A stretch of 53,112 nt of DNA from Candidatus Avimonas merdigallinarum. GTDB taxonomy: Bacteria; Bacillota; Clostridia; Oscillospirales; Acutalibacteraceae. The translations under genes were made by a program, and so were the position numbers. Below, piece by piece: positions 15,780 to 24,619 of this stretch (positions are counted from its first letter, which is position 1; each line of letters opens with the position of its first letter). The stretch is taken from assembly GCA_904377855.1 (NCBI GenBank), contig CAJFGS010000019.1:1-53112 (forward strand), in the 5' to 3' direction. The notes under the pieces were generated by a model, which did no database searches, was not told where the DNA came from, and worked only from the letters and a program-made list of their open reading frames with translations.

Positions 15780-17114
15780 TTATTTGCTCCCGCCCGTTTC
15801 CCCCCGTTCCCGGATGACGAAGCGTACCGGCGTCCCCTCCAGCCCGAAGGTTTCCCGGATCTGGTTTTCCAGGTACCGCTGGTAGGAAAAATGGAACAGA
15901 TCCGCCCGGTTGACAAAGCAGACAAAGGTCGGGGGCTTAATCGACGCCTGGGTCATGTAATAAATCCGCAGGCGGCGGCCCTTGTCGGTGGGCGGCTGTA
16001 CCCGGGCGGTGGCGGCGGCCAGCACGTCGTTGAGCATGCCGGTGGAAATCCGCATCGCGTTCTGCTGGGCCACATACTTTATCAGCTCAAACAGCCGGTC
16101 GATCCGCTGGCCGGTTTTGGCGGAAATGAAGATCAGCGGGGCGTAGGCCATGAAGGAAAAATCGTCCATCAGCTTTTTGCGCATGGAGTCCATGGTGCGG
16201 CCGTCCTTTTCCACCGCGTCCCACTTGTTCACCGCAATGATGCAGCCCTTCCCCTGCTCATGGGCGATGCCGGCCACCTTGCTGTCCTGCTCGGTGAAGC
16301 CCTCCGTCGCGTCGATCATAATCACGCAGACGTCCGCACGCTCCACCGCCATCTGCGCCCGGAGCACGCTGTATTTTTCAATCGCATCGTCCACCCGGCT
16401 CCGCCGGCGGAGGCCGGCCGTGTCAATGAAAACAAAGTCGCCGTGCTGGTTATGCACCGGGGTGTCGATCGCGTCGCGGGTGGTGCCGGCGATATCCGAC
16501 ACAATCGCCCGCTCCTCCCCGGCGATCCGGTTAATCAGGGAGGATTTGCCGGCGTTCGGCTTGCCGATTACCGCCACCCTGATGACGTCGGCCTCCTCTT
16601 CCTCCTCCTCTTCCGGCGGGAGGTGCTCGCATACCGCGTCCAGCAGGTCGCCGGTCCCGTGGCCGTGCACCGAAGAAACCGGGACGGGATCCCCCAGCCC
16701 GAGGTTGTAAAACTCATAAAATTCCGGCGGCGGATCCCCCACGGTGTCGCACTTGTTCACGCAGAGCACCACCTGCTTCCCGCTTTTCTGGAGCATCACC
16801 GCCACGTCCATATCGTTCGCGGTTACCCCGGCGCGCAGATCGGTCACCAGGATGATGACGTCCGCCTGCTCGATGGCCAGCTGCGCCTGCCGCCGCATCT
16901 GGGCCAGGATCACATCGTCGGAACGCGGCTCAATCCCGCCGGTATCCGCCAGCATGAAGCGGCGGCCGTTCCATTCGCATTCGGCGAAAATACGGTCCCT
17001 GGTCACCCCCGGCGTATCCTTGACAATGGACAGCCGCCGGCCGATGAGTTTATTGAAAAGCGTGGACTTCCCCACATTGGGGCGTCCCACGACGGCGACG
17101 ACTGGCCGCGCCAT
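15780..17114 (-). CDS. der: Ribosome-associated GTPase Der (EngA)
   Basis: A 444-residue double-GTPase needed for 50S subunit maturation. Two G domains in tandem are visible: the first with GRPNVGKST, the DTGG switch and NKCD; the second with GKPNAGKSS, DTAGLRR and NKWD. A C-terminal KH-like domain follows (about residues 355-440). The usual acidic linker between the G domains is marked by an EEEEEEE run. The ATG at 17114 (MARPVVAVV) is chosen because AGGAGTGAGG lies just upstream; a GTG three codons earlier falls inside that site. It follows the DUF512 radical SAM gene by 63 bp, a conserved clostridial pairing. Confidence 0.97.
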   Translation of the reverse strand: MARPVVAVVGRPNVGKSTLFNKLIGRRLSIVKDTPGVTRDRIFAECEWNGRRFMLADTGGIEPRSDDVILAQMRRQAQLAIEQADVIILVTDLRAGVTANDMDVAVMLQKSGKQVVLCVNKCDTVGDPPPEFYEFYNLGLGDPVPVSSVHGHGTGDLLDAVCEHLPPEEEEEEEADVIRVAVIGKPNAGKSSLINRIAGEERAIVSDIAGTTRDAIDTPVHNQHGDFVFIDTAGLRRRSRVDDAIEKYSVLRAQMAVERADVCVIMIDATEGFTEQDSKVAGIAHEQGKGCIIAVNKWDAVEKDGRTMDSMRKKLMDDFSFMAYAPLIFISAKTGQRIDRLFELIKYVAQQNAMRISTGMLNDVLAAATARVQPPTDKGRRLRIYYMTQASIKPPTFVCFVNRADLFHFSYQRYLENQIRETFGLEGTPVRFVIRERGETGGSK

Positions 17115-17177
17115 TCCCCTCACTCCTATCCTGTTGCAGGGCGTCGTTTCCCATGCCCTGCCATCTATTCTTTATCC

Positions 17178-18476
17178 TTACAGATGAAGCGCGCTGAGCA
17201 GCGCTTCCCCGTCCACCGGGGAAACCACCAGCTTCACCCCGAGCTCCCGCTCCACGTCCTCCCGGGATACGTCGTCCAGGAAGAGATCCCCCTCGTGGCG
17301 GAGCATCACCTCCGGGATGACGAGGTAGTCCCCCGTCCGCCCCTTCAGCTGGCGGATCAAATCGCCGCCGGTCACCAGCCCCGCCACGGTGATGGTCTCC
17401 CCGAAGAAGTCGTTGCGCACAGCGATCACCTCCGCCCGGATTTCCGGCCACCGCGCCTTTGCCTCGGCCGCCAGTTCCTCCATCAGGGGATGGGCGGCGA
17501 CGCCGGTGGCAAAGGTCAGCCGGCTCCCCCCGGGCGCGGAGGTGCAGGCGGCCATCGCTTCCCGGAACTGGGATTTGAGCAGGGCGGTCATCCCCACCCC
17601 GTTTTCCAGCTGGGAAAAATCGCCGTAATATGCCTCGTCCTCCGGGACGGGCAGCCCCGCCTGGAGGTAAAATTCGTCCGCCGGGTAAAAAATCCGGCTT
17701 GCGTGCAGGGCGAGCATCCGCTCCCCGAAGGCCTCCACCTGCCGGACGACGGCCGCGGCCTCCTCCCGGGTGTACACCCGCAGCGGGGCGAGCCCCTCGC
17801 GGTATTTGGTCAGGCCGACCGGCACCGCCGCCACGCTTTCCACCGCCGGGACCAGCGCGGCGAGATCCTCCATGGAACGGGCCAGCTCCTCGCCATCATT
17901 GACGCCGGGGCAGAGCACCAGCTGGCATTCCATCTTGATCCCCGCCGCCGCGAAGCGCTGGAGGATCTCCAGGCAGCTGCCGGCAAAGCGGTTGTGCATC
18001 ATCTGGCAGCGGAGCGCGGGGTTGGTGGTGTGCACCGACACGTTGATGGGGCTGATGTGCATGGCAATGATCCGCTCAATCTCATGCTCGCTTAGGTTGG
18101 TCAGGGTGATATAATTGCCGAACAGGAAGGAAAGGCGGGAGTCGTCATCCTTGAAATAGAGCGATTCCCGCATGCCGGGCGGAAGCTGGTCGATAAAGCA
18201 GAAGATGCACTGGTTGCGGCAGGAATGCTGGGAATCCATCAGGTAGGTGGCGAACTCCAGCCCCGGTTCCTCTTCCGGGCGCTTGTGCAGGCGGAGGACC
18301 CTCTTCTTTCCCTGCCGGGAGAGCACCATCGACAGTGCCGCCTCGTTCATGTAAAACCGGTAGTCCAGCACGTCTTCGATATCATGCCCGTTCATGCGCA
18401 GGAGTTCGTCCCCCGCGCGGATGCCGCGCCGCGCCGCGGGGCTGCCCGGCGTCACGCCGGTAATCTTTACGCCCAT
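17178..18476 (-). CDS. PDZ - radical SAM - DUF512 protein
   Basis: 432 residues. The N-terminus (1-70) is a PDZ-like domain (GVTPGSPAARRGIRAGDELL...NG). The radical SAM cluster motif follows as CRNQCIFC (CxxxCxxC, near residue 86) within HSCRNQCIFCFIDQLP. The C-terminal third matches the DUF512 domain with FATGVAAHP and the FFGETITVAGLVTGGDL stretch. This family is found almost only in anaerobic Firmicutes and relatives, next to der, as here. Its reaction is unknown; a role in ribosome or protein modification is only a guess from the neighbour. The ribosome site GGGAGGAAGC precedes the ATG. Confidence 0.92.
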   Translation of the reverse strand: MGVKITGVTPGSPAARRGIRAGDELLRMNGHDIEDVLDYRFYMNEAALSMVLSRQGKKRVLRLHKRPEEEPGLEFATYLMDSQHSCRNQCIFCFIDQLPPGMRESLYFKDDDSRLSFLFGNYITLTNLSEHEIERIIAMHISPINVSVHTTNPALRCQMMHNRFAGSCLEILQRFAAAGIKMECQLVLCPGVNDGEELARSMEDLAALVPAVESVAAVPVGLTKYREGLAPLRVYTREEAAAVVRQVEAFGERMLALHASRIFYPADEFYLQAGLPVPEDEAYYGDFSQLENGVGMTALLKSQFREAMAACTSAPGGSRLTFATGVAAHPLMEELAAEAKARWPEIRAEVIAVRNDFFGETITVAGLVTGGDLIRQLKGRTGDYLVIPEVMLRHEGDLFLDDVSREDVERELGVKLVVSPVDGEALLSALHL

Positions 18477-18610
18477 GCTTCCTCCCGCTCCTTCCCCGGC
18501 GGAGCCCCGCCGTTTTGCCTCTTCTCCCCGGCCCTGTCCGCGCCTTTTACGGGAAAAGCCTGCGGGGGGCGCCGGCCGAAGCCTTCCCTCCCTGCGCAGA
18601 CCGCCCCATA

Positions 18611-18640
18611 CAAAAATAGAGAAGGATCGCTCCCTCTCTA
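18611..18640 (-). terminator. Terminator after rpmF
   Basis: On the minus strand the stem TAGAGAGGGAGCGATCCTTCTCTA is followed by TTTTTG. It separates yceD-rpmF from the DUF512-der operon. Confidence 0.75.
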
Positions 18641-18682
18641 CTTTCCTTTTGCCGCTGCGGTAAGGCCGGAAAAACCGGGAGC

Positions 18683-18865
18683 TTACGCATCCTTCTTAAC
18701 AATCTGCCGGCCGTTGTAATAGCCGCAGTTGCCGCAGAGACGGTGCGGGCGCTTGTATTCGCCGCACTGCGGGCACTTCATGAGCGCCGGAGCCTCCAGC
18801 TTCCAAACATTGGAACGCCGCTTGTCGCGCCGGGCCTTGGATGTTTTTCTCTTGGGTACCGCCAT
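18683..18865 (-). CDS. rpmF: 50S ribosomal protein L32
   Basis: A 60-residue protein beginning MAVPKRKTSKARRDKRRS, the classic L32 start, with the zinc-binding pattern CPQCGEYKRPHRLCGNC in the second half (two CxxC pairs). A strong AGGAGGTGC site precedes the ATG. It lies 100 bp downstream of the DUF177/YceD gene, its usual partner in bacteria, and is followed by a terminator. Here plsX and fabH, which often come next in other genomes, are absent. Confidence 0.97.
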   Translation of the reverse strand: MAVPKRKTSKARRDKRRSNVWKLEAPALMKCPQCGEYKRPHRLCGNCGYYNGRQIVKKDA

Positions 18866-18965
18866 CGTCAGCACCTCCTTAGCACTGGTGATCGGAATTG
18901 GGCCCATCCGGGGGGATAAGCCGTTATCCTGGACTGGGGTTTGAGGGTGGGATATCCACCCCCGC

Positions 18966-19460
18966 TCAGTTCATAAGCTGTTTCAAAACCTCAAGACGGG
19001 GGTCGATCGTGTCACTGCGGCAGCCGCACAGCCCCTCGTTGAGGTTCCTGCCGCATTTCGGGCAAAGCCCGCGGCAGTCTTTCCGGCAGAGGTTTTTCGA
19101 CGGAAGGTTCAGGATCAATTCCTCCTCCACCAGTTCGTCCAGCGGAAGCTGATAATTGTCCAGCAGCAGGTATTCGTCGTTTTCCTCATTGTTCAGGGAC
19201 GATACCAGGATCCGCTCCACCGGCACCTCCATCTCATGGACGAAGGGAGCCAGGCAGCGGTCGCAGTTCCCATGGATCCGGGTGCGGACGGTCATGCGCA
19301 GCGTGACGATCCCCGCCGACGCCGCCACTTCCCCCTTCACCGCCACCGGGCTTTGAAAGGGGCGGGCGTCCCGGTACTCCAGCCCGGAAAAGTCCATCTC
19401 GCAATCGATGGGCAGGGAATCCTGTTCGCCCATAAACAACGGTTTTAACTGGTAAAGCAT
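18966..19460 (-). CDS. yceD: DUF177/YceD family protein
   Basis: A 164-residue protein of the DUF177 family, encoded upstream of rpmF in most bacteria and in plants linked to 23S rRNA accumulation. The hallmark CDRCLAPF (CxxC) is near residue 78. The C-terminus has CRKDCRGLCPKCGRNLN, a second Cys cluster typical of the Gram-positive members. The ATG at 19460 has a TGAGGTGG site just upstream; a start four codons earlier was rejected. It lies directly behind a strong promoter. Confidence 0.93.
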   Translation of the reverse strand: MLYQLKPLFMGEQDSLPIDCEMDFSGLEYRDARPFQSPVAVKGEVAASAGIVTLRMTVRTRIHGNCDRCLAPFVHEMEVPVERILVSSLNNEENDEYLLLDNYQLPLDELVEEELILNLPSKNLCRKDCRGLCPKCGRNLNEGLCGCRSDTIDPRLEVLKQLMN

Positions 19461-19486
19461 ACTCCACCTCAAGTGTCACGCCAAAT

Positions 19487-19515
19487 ATTATACCGAGTCC
19501 TTCGGGGGTTGTCAA
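19487..19515 (-). promoter_or_regulatory. yceD-rpmF promoter
   Basis: On the minus strand TTGACA, a 17-bp spacer and TATAAT make a perfect vegetative promoter about 27 bp upstream of the yceD start. Confidence 0.85.
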
Positions 19516-19663
19516 GAAATTTCTTTTCCCCCGCTCCTCATCTGCTCTTAATTTGCCCTTAATCTGCCCGTTTCCGCTCTTTTTTGCCCCGTTTCCCGCC
19601 CTCTTCCGGCGATTTCCCGGGGTATTTCGCCTTCCGCAGCGCAGGCAGGGGCGCGAAAACCCG

Positions 19664-20476
19664 TCAATGCGGGGCGGGCGGGCCGTCCAGTGCCTCCACC
19701 GGCACGTAGGGCTGCGCCGGCGCGTCCCCGATATCCCGGCTGATGACAAAGGGGGTCAGCTCATCGTCCTGGCCGGCGGGGTTGTCCCGGATTAGTTCCG
19801 CGACGAAATCGGCGGGCTTGTCCATCAGGGAAGGGGCCCGGCCGAGCACCTCGACGTTGATATCGTTGGCGTCCACCACCGCGCAGGCGACGCCCAGCGC
19901 CTGTTCAATGTCCGCGCATACCTTGTCCGGCTCCTTCGGGTTGAGCACCGCGAGGGTGTGGTAGGTCTCAAACGCGGAATGGCTGTAAAAGCCGTCGATC
20001 CCCGACACGTCCTGCCCCACGATGGTGTAGAACACCCCCCGCTTCCCGAAAATCCGGCAGACCGCGCCGCAGAAGCTGGCCCACAGGATGAGCGGGAGCC
20101 CCTTCATATTGATCGCAAGCTGGAGCTTGTACGGCTCGTCCATCCCGATGCCGTTCACGTTATGGGTGGCGAATTTGGAAAGGAACTTCGCCCAGAAGCC
20201 CACCTTCACATCCTTCATTTCCACCGTGTTGTTCTGGCACATCGAAACGACCTTTTCGCTGATGGTCACGATGTCGCCCGGCTTGTACAAAGGGGCGATA
20301 TAGCGGCGGACAACCTCCACATAATCCTCCCCCCGCTCAATAAAGTGGGTCTGGACGGCATACCGCTCATACCGCGCGCCCTCTACCTCCCGCACGCCGC
20401 GGATGTAGTAGGCGACGCCGTTTTCCTCCCTCCGGTTTTCCGATTTATTGAGATTCCCCTCATACCAAACAGCCAT
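19664..20476 (-). CDS. Coenzyme F420:L-glutamate ligase-like (CofE/FbiB family) protein
   Basis: 270 residues. The sequence resembles the F420-0:gamma-glutamyl ligase family. It has the early YKPGDIVTISEKVVSM segment (metal/GTP site region), a central VNGIGM...LQLAIN stretch and ACAVVDANDINVEVLG near the end. In F420-makers the enzyme adds glutamates to the deazaflavin tail. Nothing else for F420 is in the window, and many Firmicutes carry this homologue without F420, so the substrate may be different. The start MAVWYEGN follows GGGGGCGG; the longer open frame was rejected. It lies 109 bp after a small P-loop gene on the same strand, perhaps as a pair. Confidence 0.8.
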   Translation of the reverse strand: MAVWYEGNLNKSENRREENGVAYYIRGVREVEGARYERYAVQTHFIERGEDYVEVVRRYIAPLYKPGDIVTISEKVVSMCQNNTVEMKDVKVGFWAKFLSKFATHNVNGIGMDEPYKLQLAINMKGLPLILWASFCGAVCRIFGKRGVFYTIVGQDVSGIDGFYSHSAFETYHTLAVLNPKEPDKVCADIEQALGVACAVVDANDINVEVLGRAPSLMDKPADFVAELIRDNPAGQDDELTPFVISRDIGDAPAQPYVPVEALDGPPAPH

Positions 20477-20585
20477 CAGGCCGCCCCCTCGTGCGAAGCG
20501 GCGGCAGGGGCCGAGGCTCCCGCCGCCGCGCATTCTGTATCGTCAGGATACCCGGTATCATTAGGATACCAGGAAATTCCCCGGA

Positions 20586-20999
20586 TTATTCCTGTGCAAA
20601 GGCCGCGAGGCGCTCCGGGATCTCGCTTTTGTCGGCGGACACCGACAGGACCATGCGGGTTTCGGTCTTTTCAGACAGCGCGCCCAGCTTCTCGGCAAAG
20701 TCCGCCAGTTCCTCCAGATCGCTGCCGCCGATTTTCCGGGTGGAATCCACGAAAACGTCGGTGATATCATAGTTGCCCGCGCACATACCGGAAATGAAAC
20801 CGTACAACGCTTCAAACCCCTTGATCCCGTATTCGTCCGCCACGACCAGGCGCGCTTTGGAATTGACATCGTAAATCAGGATGCCTTCCTTTTCCACAAA
20901 CACCACATTGCCCTTGGATTCCGCCGTTGCGGCGTTGCACAGGTCAATCAGGCGCTTGGTCTTGCCGGAGCCTTTTTTCCCGAGGATTAAAGTAACCAT
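20586..20999 (-). CDS. Small P-loop NTPase-like protein
   Basis: 137 residues. A Walker A motif GKKGSGKT lies at residues 7-14, and strands LILGKKG, NVVFVEKEG and ITDVFVDS alternate with helices. It looks like a minimal P-loop domain with Walker B possibly at DVFVDS. I do not recognise a named family; similar proteins in clostridia are sometimes loosely labelled PilT-like, which I would not adopt. Two ATGs lie behind AGGAGG; the second (20999) has the better spacing, the first is at 21005. It lies between pgi and the CofE-like gene. Confidence 0.8.
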   Translation of the reverse strand: MVTLILGKKGSGKTKRLIDLCNAATAESKGNVVFVEKEGILIYDVNSKARLVVADEYGIKGFEALYGFISGMCAGNYDITDVFVDSTRKIGGSDLEELADFAEKLGALSEKTETRMVLSVSADKSEIPERLAAFAQE

Positions 21000-21104
21000 T
21001 TTCATTTCCTCCTAAATATAGAATTACCCGCCGGCCGGGGGAACACCCAGGCCTTGACACGCGGTTTTCGGCTTTTTCAGCGGGACGGTGTTTATCCGCC
21101 CCAT

Positions 21105-22445
21105 TCAGCGGCCGAGCCGTTTTTCCAGCGCCGCCTTCTCGTCCTCGTAGCCGGGCTTGCCCAGCAGCGCGAACATATTCTTCTTATAGCTTTCCACCCC
21201 GGGCTGATCAAAGGGGTTGACCCCCAGCAGATAGCCGGAAATCGCGCAGGCCTTTTCAAAGAAGTAAATCAGGTAGCCCAGCGACGCCTCCGACACGTCG
21301 GGGACATGGATCACCAGGCTGGGGGTGCCGCCGTCGCTGTGGGCGAGGACCGTGCCCTCAAACGCCTTTTTGTTGACGAAATCCATCGTCTTCCCGGCCA
21401 GGAAGTTCAGGCCGTCGATGTTCTCCGGGTCTTCCTTGATGGTCAGCTCCTTGCGGGCCTTGTCGATTAACACCACCGTCTCAAACAGGATGTTCGACCC
21501 GTCCTGGACGAACTGGCCGAGGGAATGCAGGTCGGTCGAGAAGATGACGGAGGCCGGGAACAGCCCCTTGCCGTCCTTGCCTTCGCTCTCGCCGTAGAGC
21601 TGCTTCCACCATTCCGCCATCATCTGATAGCACGGCTCATAGCCCACCATGAGTTCCACCGCGCGGCCCTTCCGGAGAAGGACGTTGCGGGCGGCGGCGT
21701 AGCGGTAGCAGTCGTTTTTCTCCAGCTCGGGGCTGCTGAAGTCCGCCTCCGCCTGGGCCGCGCCGGCCATTAGCGCCTCGATATCGCAGCCGGCCACCGC
21801 GATCGGGAGCAGGCCCACCGCCGTCAGCACCGAAAAGCGGCCGCCCACGTCGTCCGGGACGACGAAGGTTTCATACCCCTCCCGGTCGGCGAGGCCCTTC
21901 AGGGTGCCCCGCGCTTTGTCGGTAGTGACATAGATCCGTTTTTTCGCCCCTTCCGCGCCGACGGTGCGTTCCAGATAATCCCGGAACACCCGGAAGGCGA
22001 TCGCCGGCTCGGTGGTGGTGCCGGACTTGGAAATCACATTCACCGACACCCGGCGGCCTTCGCAGATTTCGAGCAGCTCGCACAGGGCGGTGGAGCTGAT
22101 GTTGTTGCCGGTGAAATAAATGTCGGGGGTGTTTTTCCGCTTGGCGTTGTACCGCTCCGACTTGAGGTATTCGATCGCCGCGCGGGCGCCGAGGTACGAC
22201 CCGCCGATCCCGATGACAATGAACACGTCGGTGTCCTTGCGGATCCGGGTAGCAGCAGCCTGGATCCGGGCAAACTCCTCTTTATCATAATCGGTCGGCA
22301 GGTGAAGCCAGCCGAGAAAATCATTCCCAAGCCCGGTGCCGGCATGCAGCATCTCGTGCGCGGCAGCAACCTGCGGCTGCAGGGCGCCCAGTTCATGCGG
22401 GCGGACAAAGCCGTCCAGATAGCGGGTGTCCAGGGTAACGGCCAT
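21105..22445 (-). CDS. pgi: Glucose-6-phosphate isomerase
   Basis: A 446-residue cytosolic isomerase interconverting glucose 6-phosphate and fructose 6-phosphate in glycolysis. It is the shorter Gram-positive form. Visible hallmarks are [17 protein letters not shown] near residue 75, [16 protein letters not shown] for phosphate binding, [14 protein letters not shown], and the C-terminal [14 protein letters not shown] carrying the catalytic Lys region. The start ATG has AGAAAGGATG upstream; the 38-residue extension overlaps the promoter and was dropped. It has its own promoter; no clear terminator was found before the next gene. Confidence 0.97.
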   Translation of the reverse strand: MAVTLDTRYLDGFVRPHELGALQPQVAAAHEMLHAGTGLGNDFLGWLHLPTDYDKEEFARIQAAATRIRKDTDVFIVIGIGGSYLGARAAIEYLKSERYNAKRKNTPDIYFTGNNISSTALCELLEICEGRRVSVNVISKSGTTTEPAIAFRVFRDYLERTVGAEGAKKRIYVTTDKARGTLKGLADREGYETFVVPDDVGGRFSVLTAVGLLPIAVAGCDIEALMAGAAQAEADFSSPELEKNDCYRYAAARNVLLRKGRAVELMVGYEPCYQMMAEWWKQLYGESEGKDGKGLFPASVIFSTDLHSLGQFVQDGSNILFETVVLIDKARKELTIKEDPENIDGLNFLAGKTMDFVNKKAFEGTVLAHSDGGTPSLVIHVPDVSEASLGYLIYFFEKACAISGYLLGVNPFDQPGVESYKKNMFALLGKPGYEDEKAALEKRLGR

Positions 22446-22513
22446 GATAATCATCCTTTCTTTTTGGGGCTGTATCCCCCAGCCGGCATTCCGCCGGCGG
22501 TTTCTCTGCTTAT

Positions 22514-22542
22514 ATTTTACAATACTTGACGGATGTTTGCAA
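22514..22542 (-). promoter_or_regulatory. pgi promoter
   Basis: On the minus strand TTGCAA, a 17-bp spacer and TAAAAT lie about 70 bp upstream of the pgi start. Confidence 0.7.
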
Positions 22543-22654
22543 CCGTAATCACCATACATTCACTAAATGTTTACCTTTTCTCCGGCCGGGAGGCGCCGGG
22601 CGCCTCCCTTCTAATCGTGCGTTCCCCGGCCGGATCGCCCTCCCGGGCAGACGG

Positions 22655-22688
22655 ACGCCGCGGGGCCCTGGAGGGTGCCCCGCGGCGT
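22655..22688 (-). terminator. Hairpin after the dacF-like gene
   Basis: ACGCCGCGGGGC and GCCCCGCGGCGT form a perfect 12-bp GC-rich stem 35 bp beyond the stop. There is no T-run, so termination is uncertain. Confidence 0.4.
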
Positions 22689-22722
22689 ATCCGGCCTCCC
22701 CGACCCTACCTGGCGGGCGGCC

Positions 22723-23982
22723 TCAGGCGATCAGTGCGGTGAAGATCCGGCAGAACGCCTGCCACAGCCCCAGCCTTGCTACGGCGCGGGAAGCGTACAC
22801 GTCGTATTCCGCCAGCGTCCCGCCGTCCAGGGTAAGGGTCAGCCGGCCGATGATCTGCCGTTCATACACCGGCGCCTCCAAATCCTGCGCCAATTCCAGG
22901 GAAGGGGTGATCGCCTTCTCCTGCCCCTTTTTAATCAAGAGCGGCGGCATCGGATCCATCTGGGGCTGCACCGATCCTTCCGTCCCCCGCAGCACCTTCA
23001 CCGGCGTCAGGGAGGCTTCGTCCACCACAGGGGTGTAGACGGCGTAGTTGGCGAACCCGTAATCCAGCATCTTCCGCGCGCCGCCAAACCGTTCGTCGGT
23101 GGTGGTGCAGCCCAGGATCACCGCGCACAGGCCCATGCCGTCCCGCTCGGCGGTGGCGGACAGGCAGTGCCCCGCCTGGCTGGTGGTCCCCGTTTTCAGG
23201 CCGGTCGCCCCGGAGTAATGGCGGACCAGCTTGTTGGTGTTCACCAGCTGGGAGGCCCCGTCCCGCAGGGTATCCATCCAGATAGTGGTATAGGCGGTGA
23301 TCTTCGGATGCTTCATCAGCTCCCGGGACATCAGCGCCACGTCGTAAGCCGAGGAATAGGCCGACTCGTCCAGCCCGCAGCAATCGGTGAACAGGGTGTC
23401 GTTCATCCCCAGTTCCGCCGCCCGCTCGTTCATCCTGGCGACAAACCCCTCTTCCGACCCGCTGATCCGCTCGGCCATCATCGCGCAGGCGTCGTTGGCC
23501 GACACCACCGCGATCGCCTTGAGGAGGTCGTGGACGGTCATCACTTCCCCTTCCTCCAGCCAGATCTGGGACCCGCCCATCGAGGCCGCGTGGGCCGAGC
23601 AGGTAACCGGCTCCTCATAGGTCAGCAGCCCCCCGTCGATCGCCTCCATAATCAGCAGCAGGGTCATCACCTTGGTAACCGAGGCAATCGGCAGCTTTTC
23701 GTGCGGGTTCTTTTCAAACAGCACCTGCCCGCTGGACAGTTCAATCAGGATGGCGGATTTCCCGCCCACCTCCAGCGCGGACGCTTCGGTGGGCACCGCG
23801 CCGTCCGCCGCGGCCCACGCCGGGACCTCCTCGCTGGTGGCCTGCGCCTGCGTCTCCCCCGATTCCGTGTCGATGATGACCGGCGGCGCGCCCTCCGCCC
23901 CGGCAGGCAGCCCCCCTGCCGTCAGCGTCAGCGCGGCGCAAAGCAGGCCGGCCAGCCATCGTTTTCCCCTTTTCAAGCCCAT
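22723..23982 (-). CDS. D-alanyl-D-alanine carboxypeptidase (DacF/DacA type)
   Basis: A 419-residue low-molecular-weight penicillin-binding protein. The signal peptide covers about residues 1-29 (GKRWLAGLLCAALTLTAG, ending AGA). The serine-peptidase motifs are in order: SVTK (SxxK), SAN (SxN) and KTGTT (KTG). A C-terminal beta domain (PBP5_C) follows. It trims terminal D-Ala from peptidoglycan outside the membrane. In spore formers close relatives (DacF, DacB) adjust cortex cross-linking, which would fit the spoVA genes, but the sequence alone does not separate these from vegetative DacA. About 50 residues between signal peptide and catalytic domain are low-complexity. Confidence 0.93.
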   Translation of the reverse strand: MGLKRGKRWLAGLLCAALTLTAGGLPAGAEGAPPVIIDTESGETQAQATSEEVPAWAAADGAVPTEASALEVGGKSAILIELSSGQVLFEKNPHEKLPIASVTKVMTLLLIMEAIDGGLLTYEEPVTCSAHAASMGGSQIWLEEGEVMTVHDLLKAIAVVSANDACAMMAERISGSEEGFVARMNERAAELGMNDTLFTDCCGLDESAYSSAYDVALMSRELMKHPKITAYTTIWMDTLRDGASQLVNTNKLVRHYSGATGLKTGTTSQAGHCLSATAERDGMGLCAVILGCTTTDERFGGARKMLDYGFANYAVYTPVVDEASLTPVKVLRGTEGSVQPQMDPMPPLLIKKGQEKAITPSLELAQDLEAPVYERQIIGRLTLTLDGGTLAEYDVYASRAVARLGLWQAFCRIFTALIA

Positions 23983-24130
23983 GCGTTTTCACCCTTTCCT
24001 TGCGTCGGTTCCATCTGTTTAGTGCCAATATATGCAGGGGGCGGGGGATTTATGGCTGGGGATGCAAAATCCGGGGGACGGAGGGAGAATGTGAAAGCGG
24101 GGCGGCCCTTTTTTGCCCTCCGGGCCCCAA

Positions 24131-24159
24131 AACAAAAAGGCCGCCTGACGGCGGCCTTT
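24131..24159 (-). terminator. Terminator of the HPr-like gene
   Basis: AAAGGCCGCC and GGCGGCCTTT enclose TGAC; on the minus strand the stem runs into TTTTTGTTTT. It is a classic intrinsic terminator 15 bp past the stop. Confidence 0.88.
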
Positions 24160-24173
24160 CAGCGTTCGATGAC

Positions 24174-24404
24174 TTAACGGACAATAAAGGATTCGATTTT
24201 TTCCACAAACTCGTCGTCCGGCGCACAGTCGGCCCGCAGTTCCACCGGCTTGGAAAGATCCAGGCTGAACAGCCCCATAATCGATTTTCCGTCGATCACA
24301 TAGCGGCCCGATACCAGATCCACGTCAAACGGCACGCTGTTGCAGAGGTTGACAAACTTTTTCGCATCCACAACGGTATCAAATCGCACCATCGCCTTAT
24401 ACAT
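24174..24404 (-). CDS. HPr-like protein lacking the catalytic histidine (Crh-like)
   Basis: 76 residues, HPr fold. The C-terminal half aligns well with HPr: KSIMGLFSLDL (Ser 41 equals regulatory Ser 46) followed by VELRADC and a helix ending ESFIV. The N-terminal part reads DTVVDAKKFVNLC, where HPr has the His-15 phosphorylation site (LHARPA); no His is present. It therefore cannot pass phosphate in the sugar PTS. Bacillus Crh has the same design and works only as a cofactor of carbon catabolite control through its Ser. A regulatory role is inferred. The gene is monocistronic, with its own promoter and terminator, divergent from mtaB. Confidence 0.85.
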   Translation of the reverse strand: MYKAMVRFDTVVDAKKFVNLCNSVPFDVDLVSGRYVIDGKSIMGLFSLDLSKPVELRADCAPDDEFVEKIESFIVR

Positions 24405-24471
24405 TCCGGAGACCTCCCTTCCAACGGGCGCGCTTGTCAAACGGCGCCCGTGCATTCCGTGTGCTGCGGCT

Positions 24472-24500
24472 ATTATACCCCTTTTTCGACAAAAAAGCAA
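24472..24500 (-). promoter_or_regulatory. Promoter of the HPr-like gene
   Basis: On the minus strand TTGCTT, a 17-bp spacer and TATAAT lie about 70 bp upstream of the start. It is divergent from the mtaB promoter, with about 28 bp between the two. Confidence 0.75.
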
Positions 24501-24528
24501 CGCCCTCTTTCCGCAGCCGGCCGGTCGG

Positions 24529-24557
24529 TTGAAATCCGCCCTCTTTTCCGGTATAAT
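24529..24557 (+). promoter_or_regulatory. mtaB promoter
   Basis: TTGAAA (24529-24534), a 17-bp spacer and TATAAT (24552-24557), about 60 bp upstream of the mtaB ATG. Confidence 0.78.
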
Positions 24558-24619
24558 GTGGGGCAGAGGCCGGGGACAGCCGCCCGGCCATTAACGCCGC
24601 AGGAAGGATCGACCGCCCT

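Noticed and set aside
24174-24404. Ordinary PTS phosphocarrier HPr
   Set aside because: The catalytic His-15 segment is missing.
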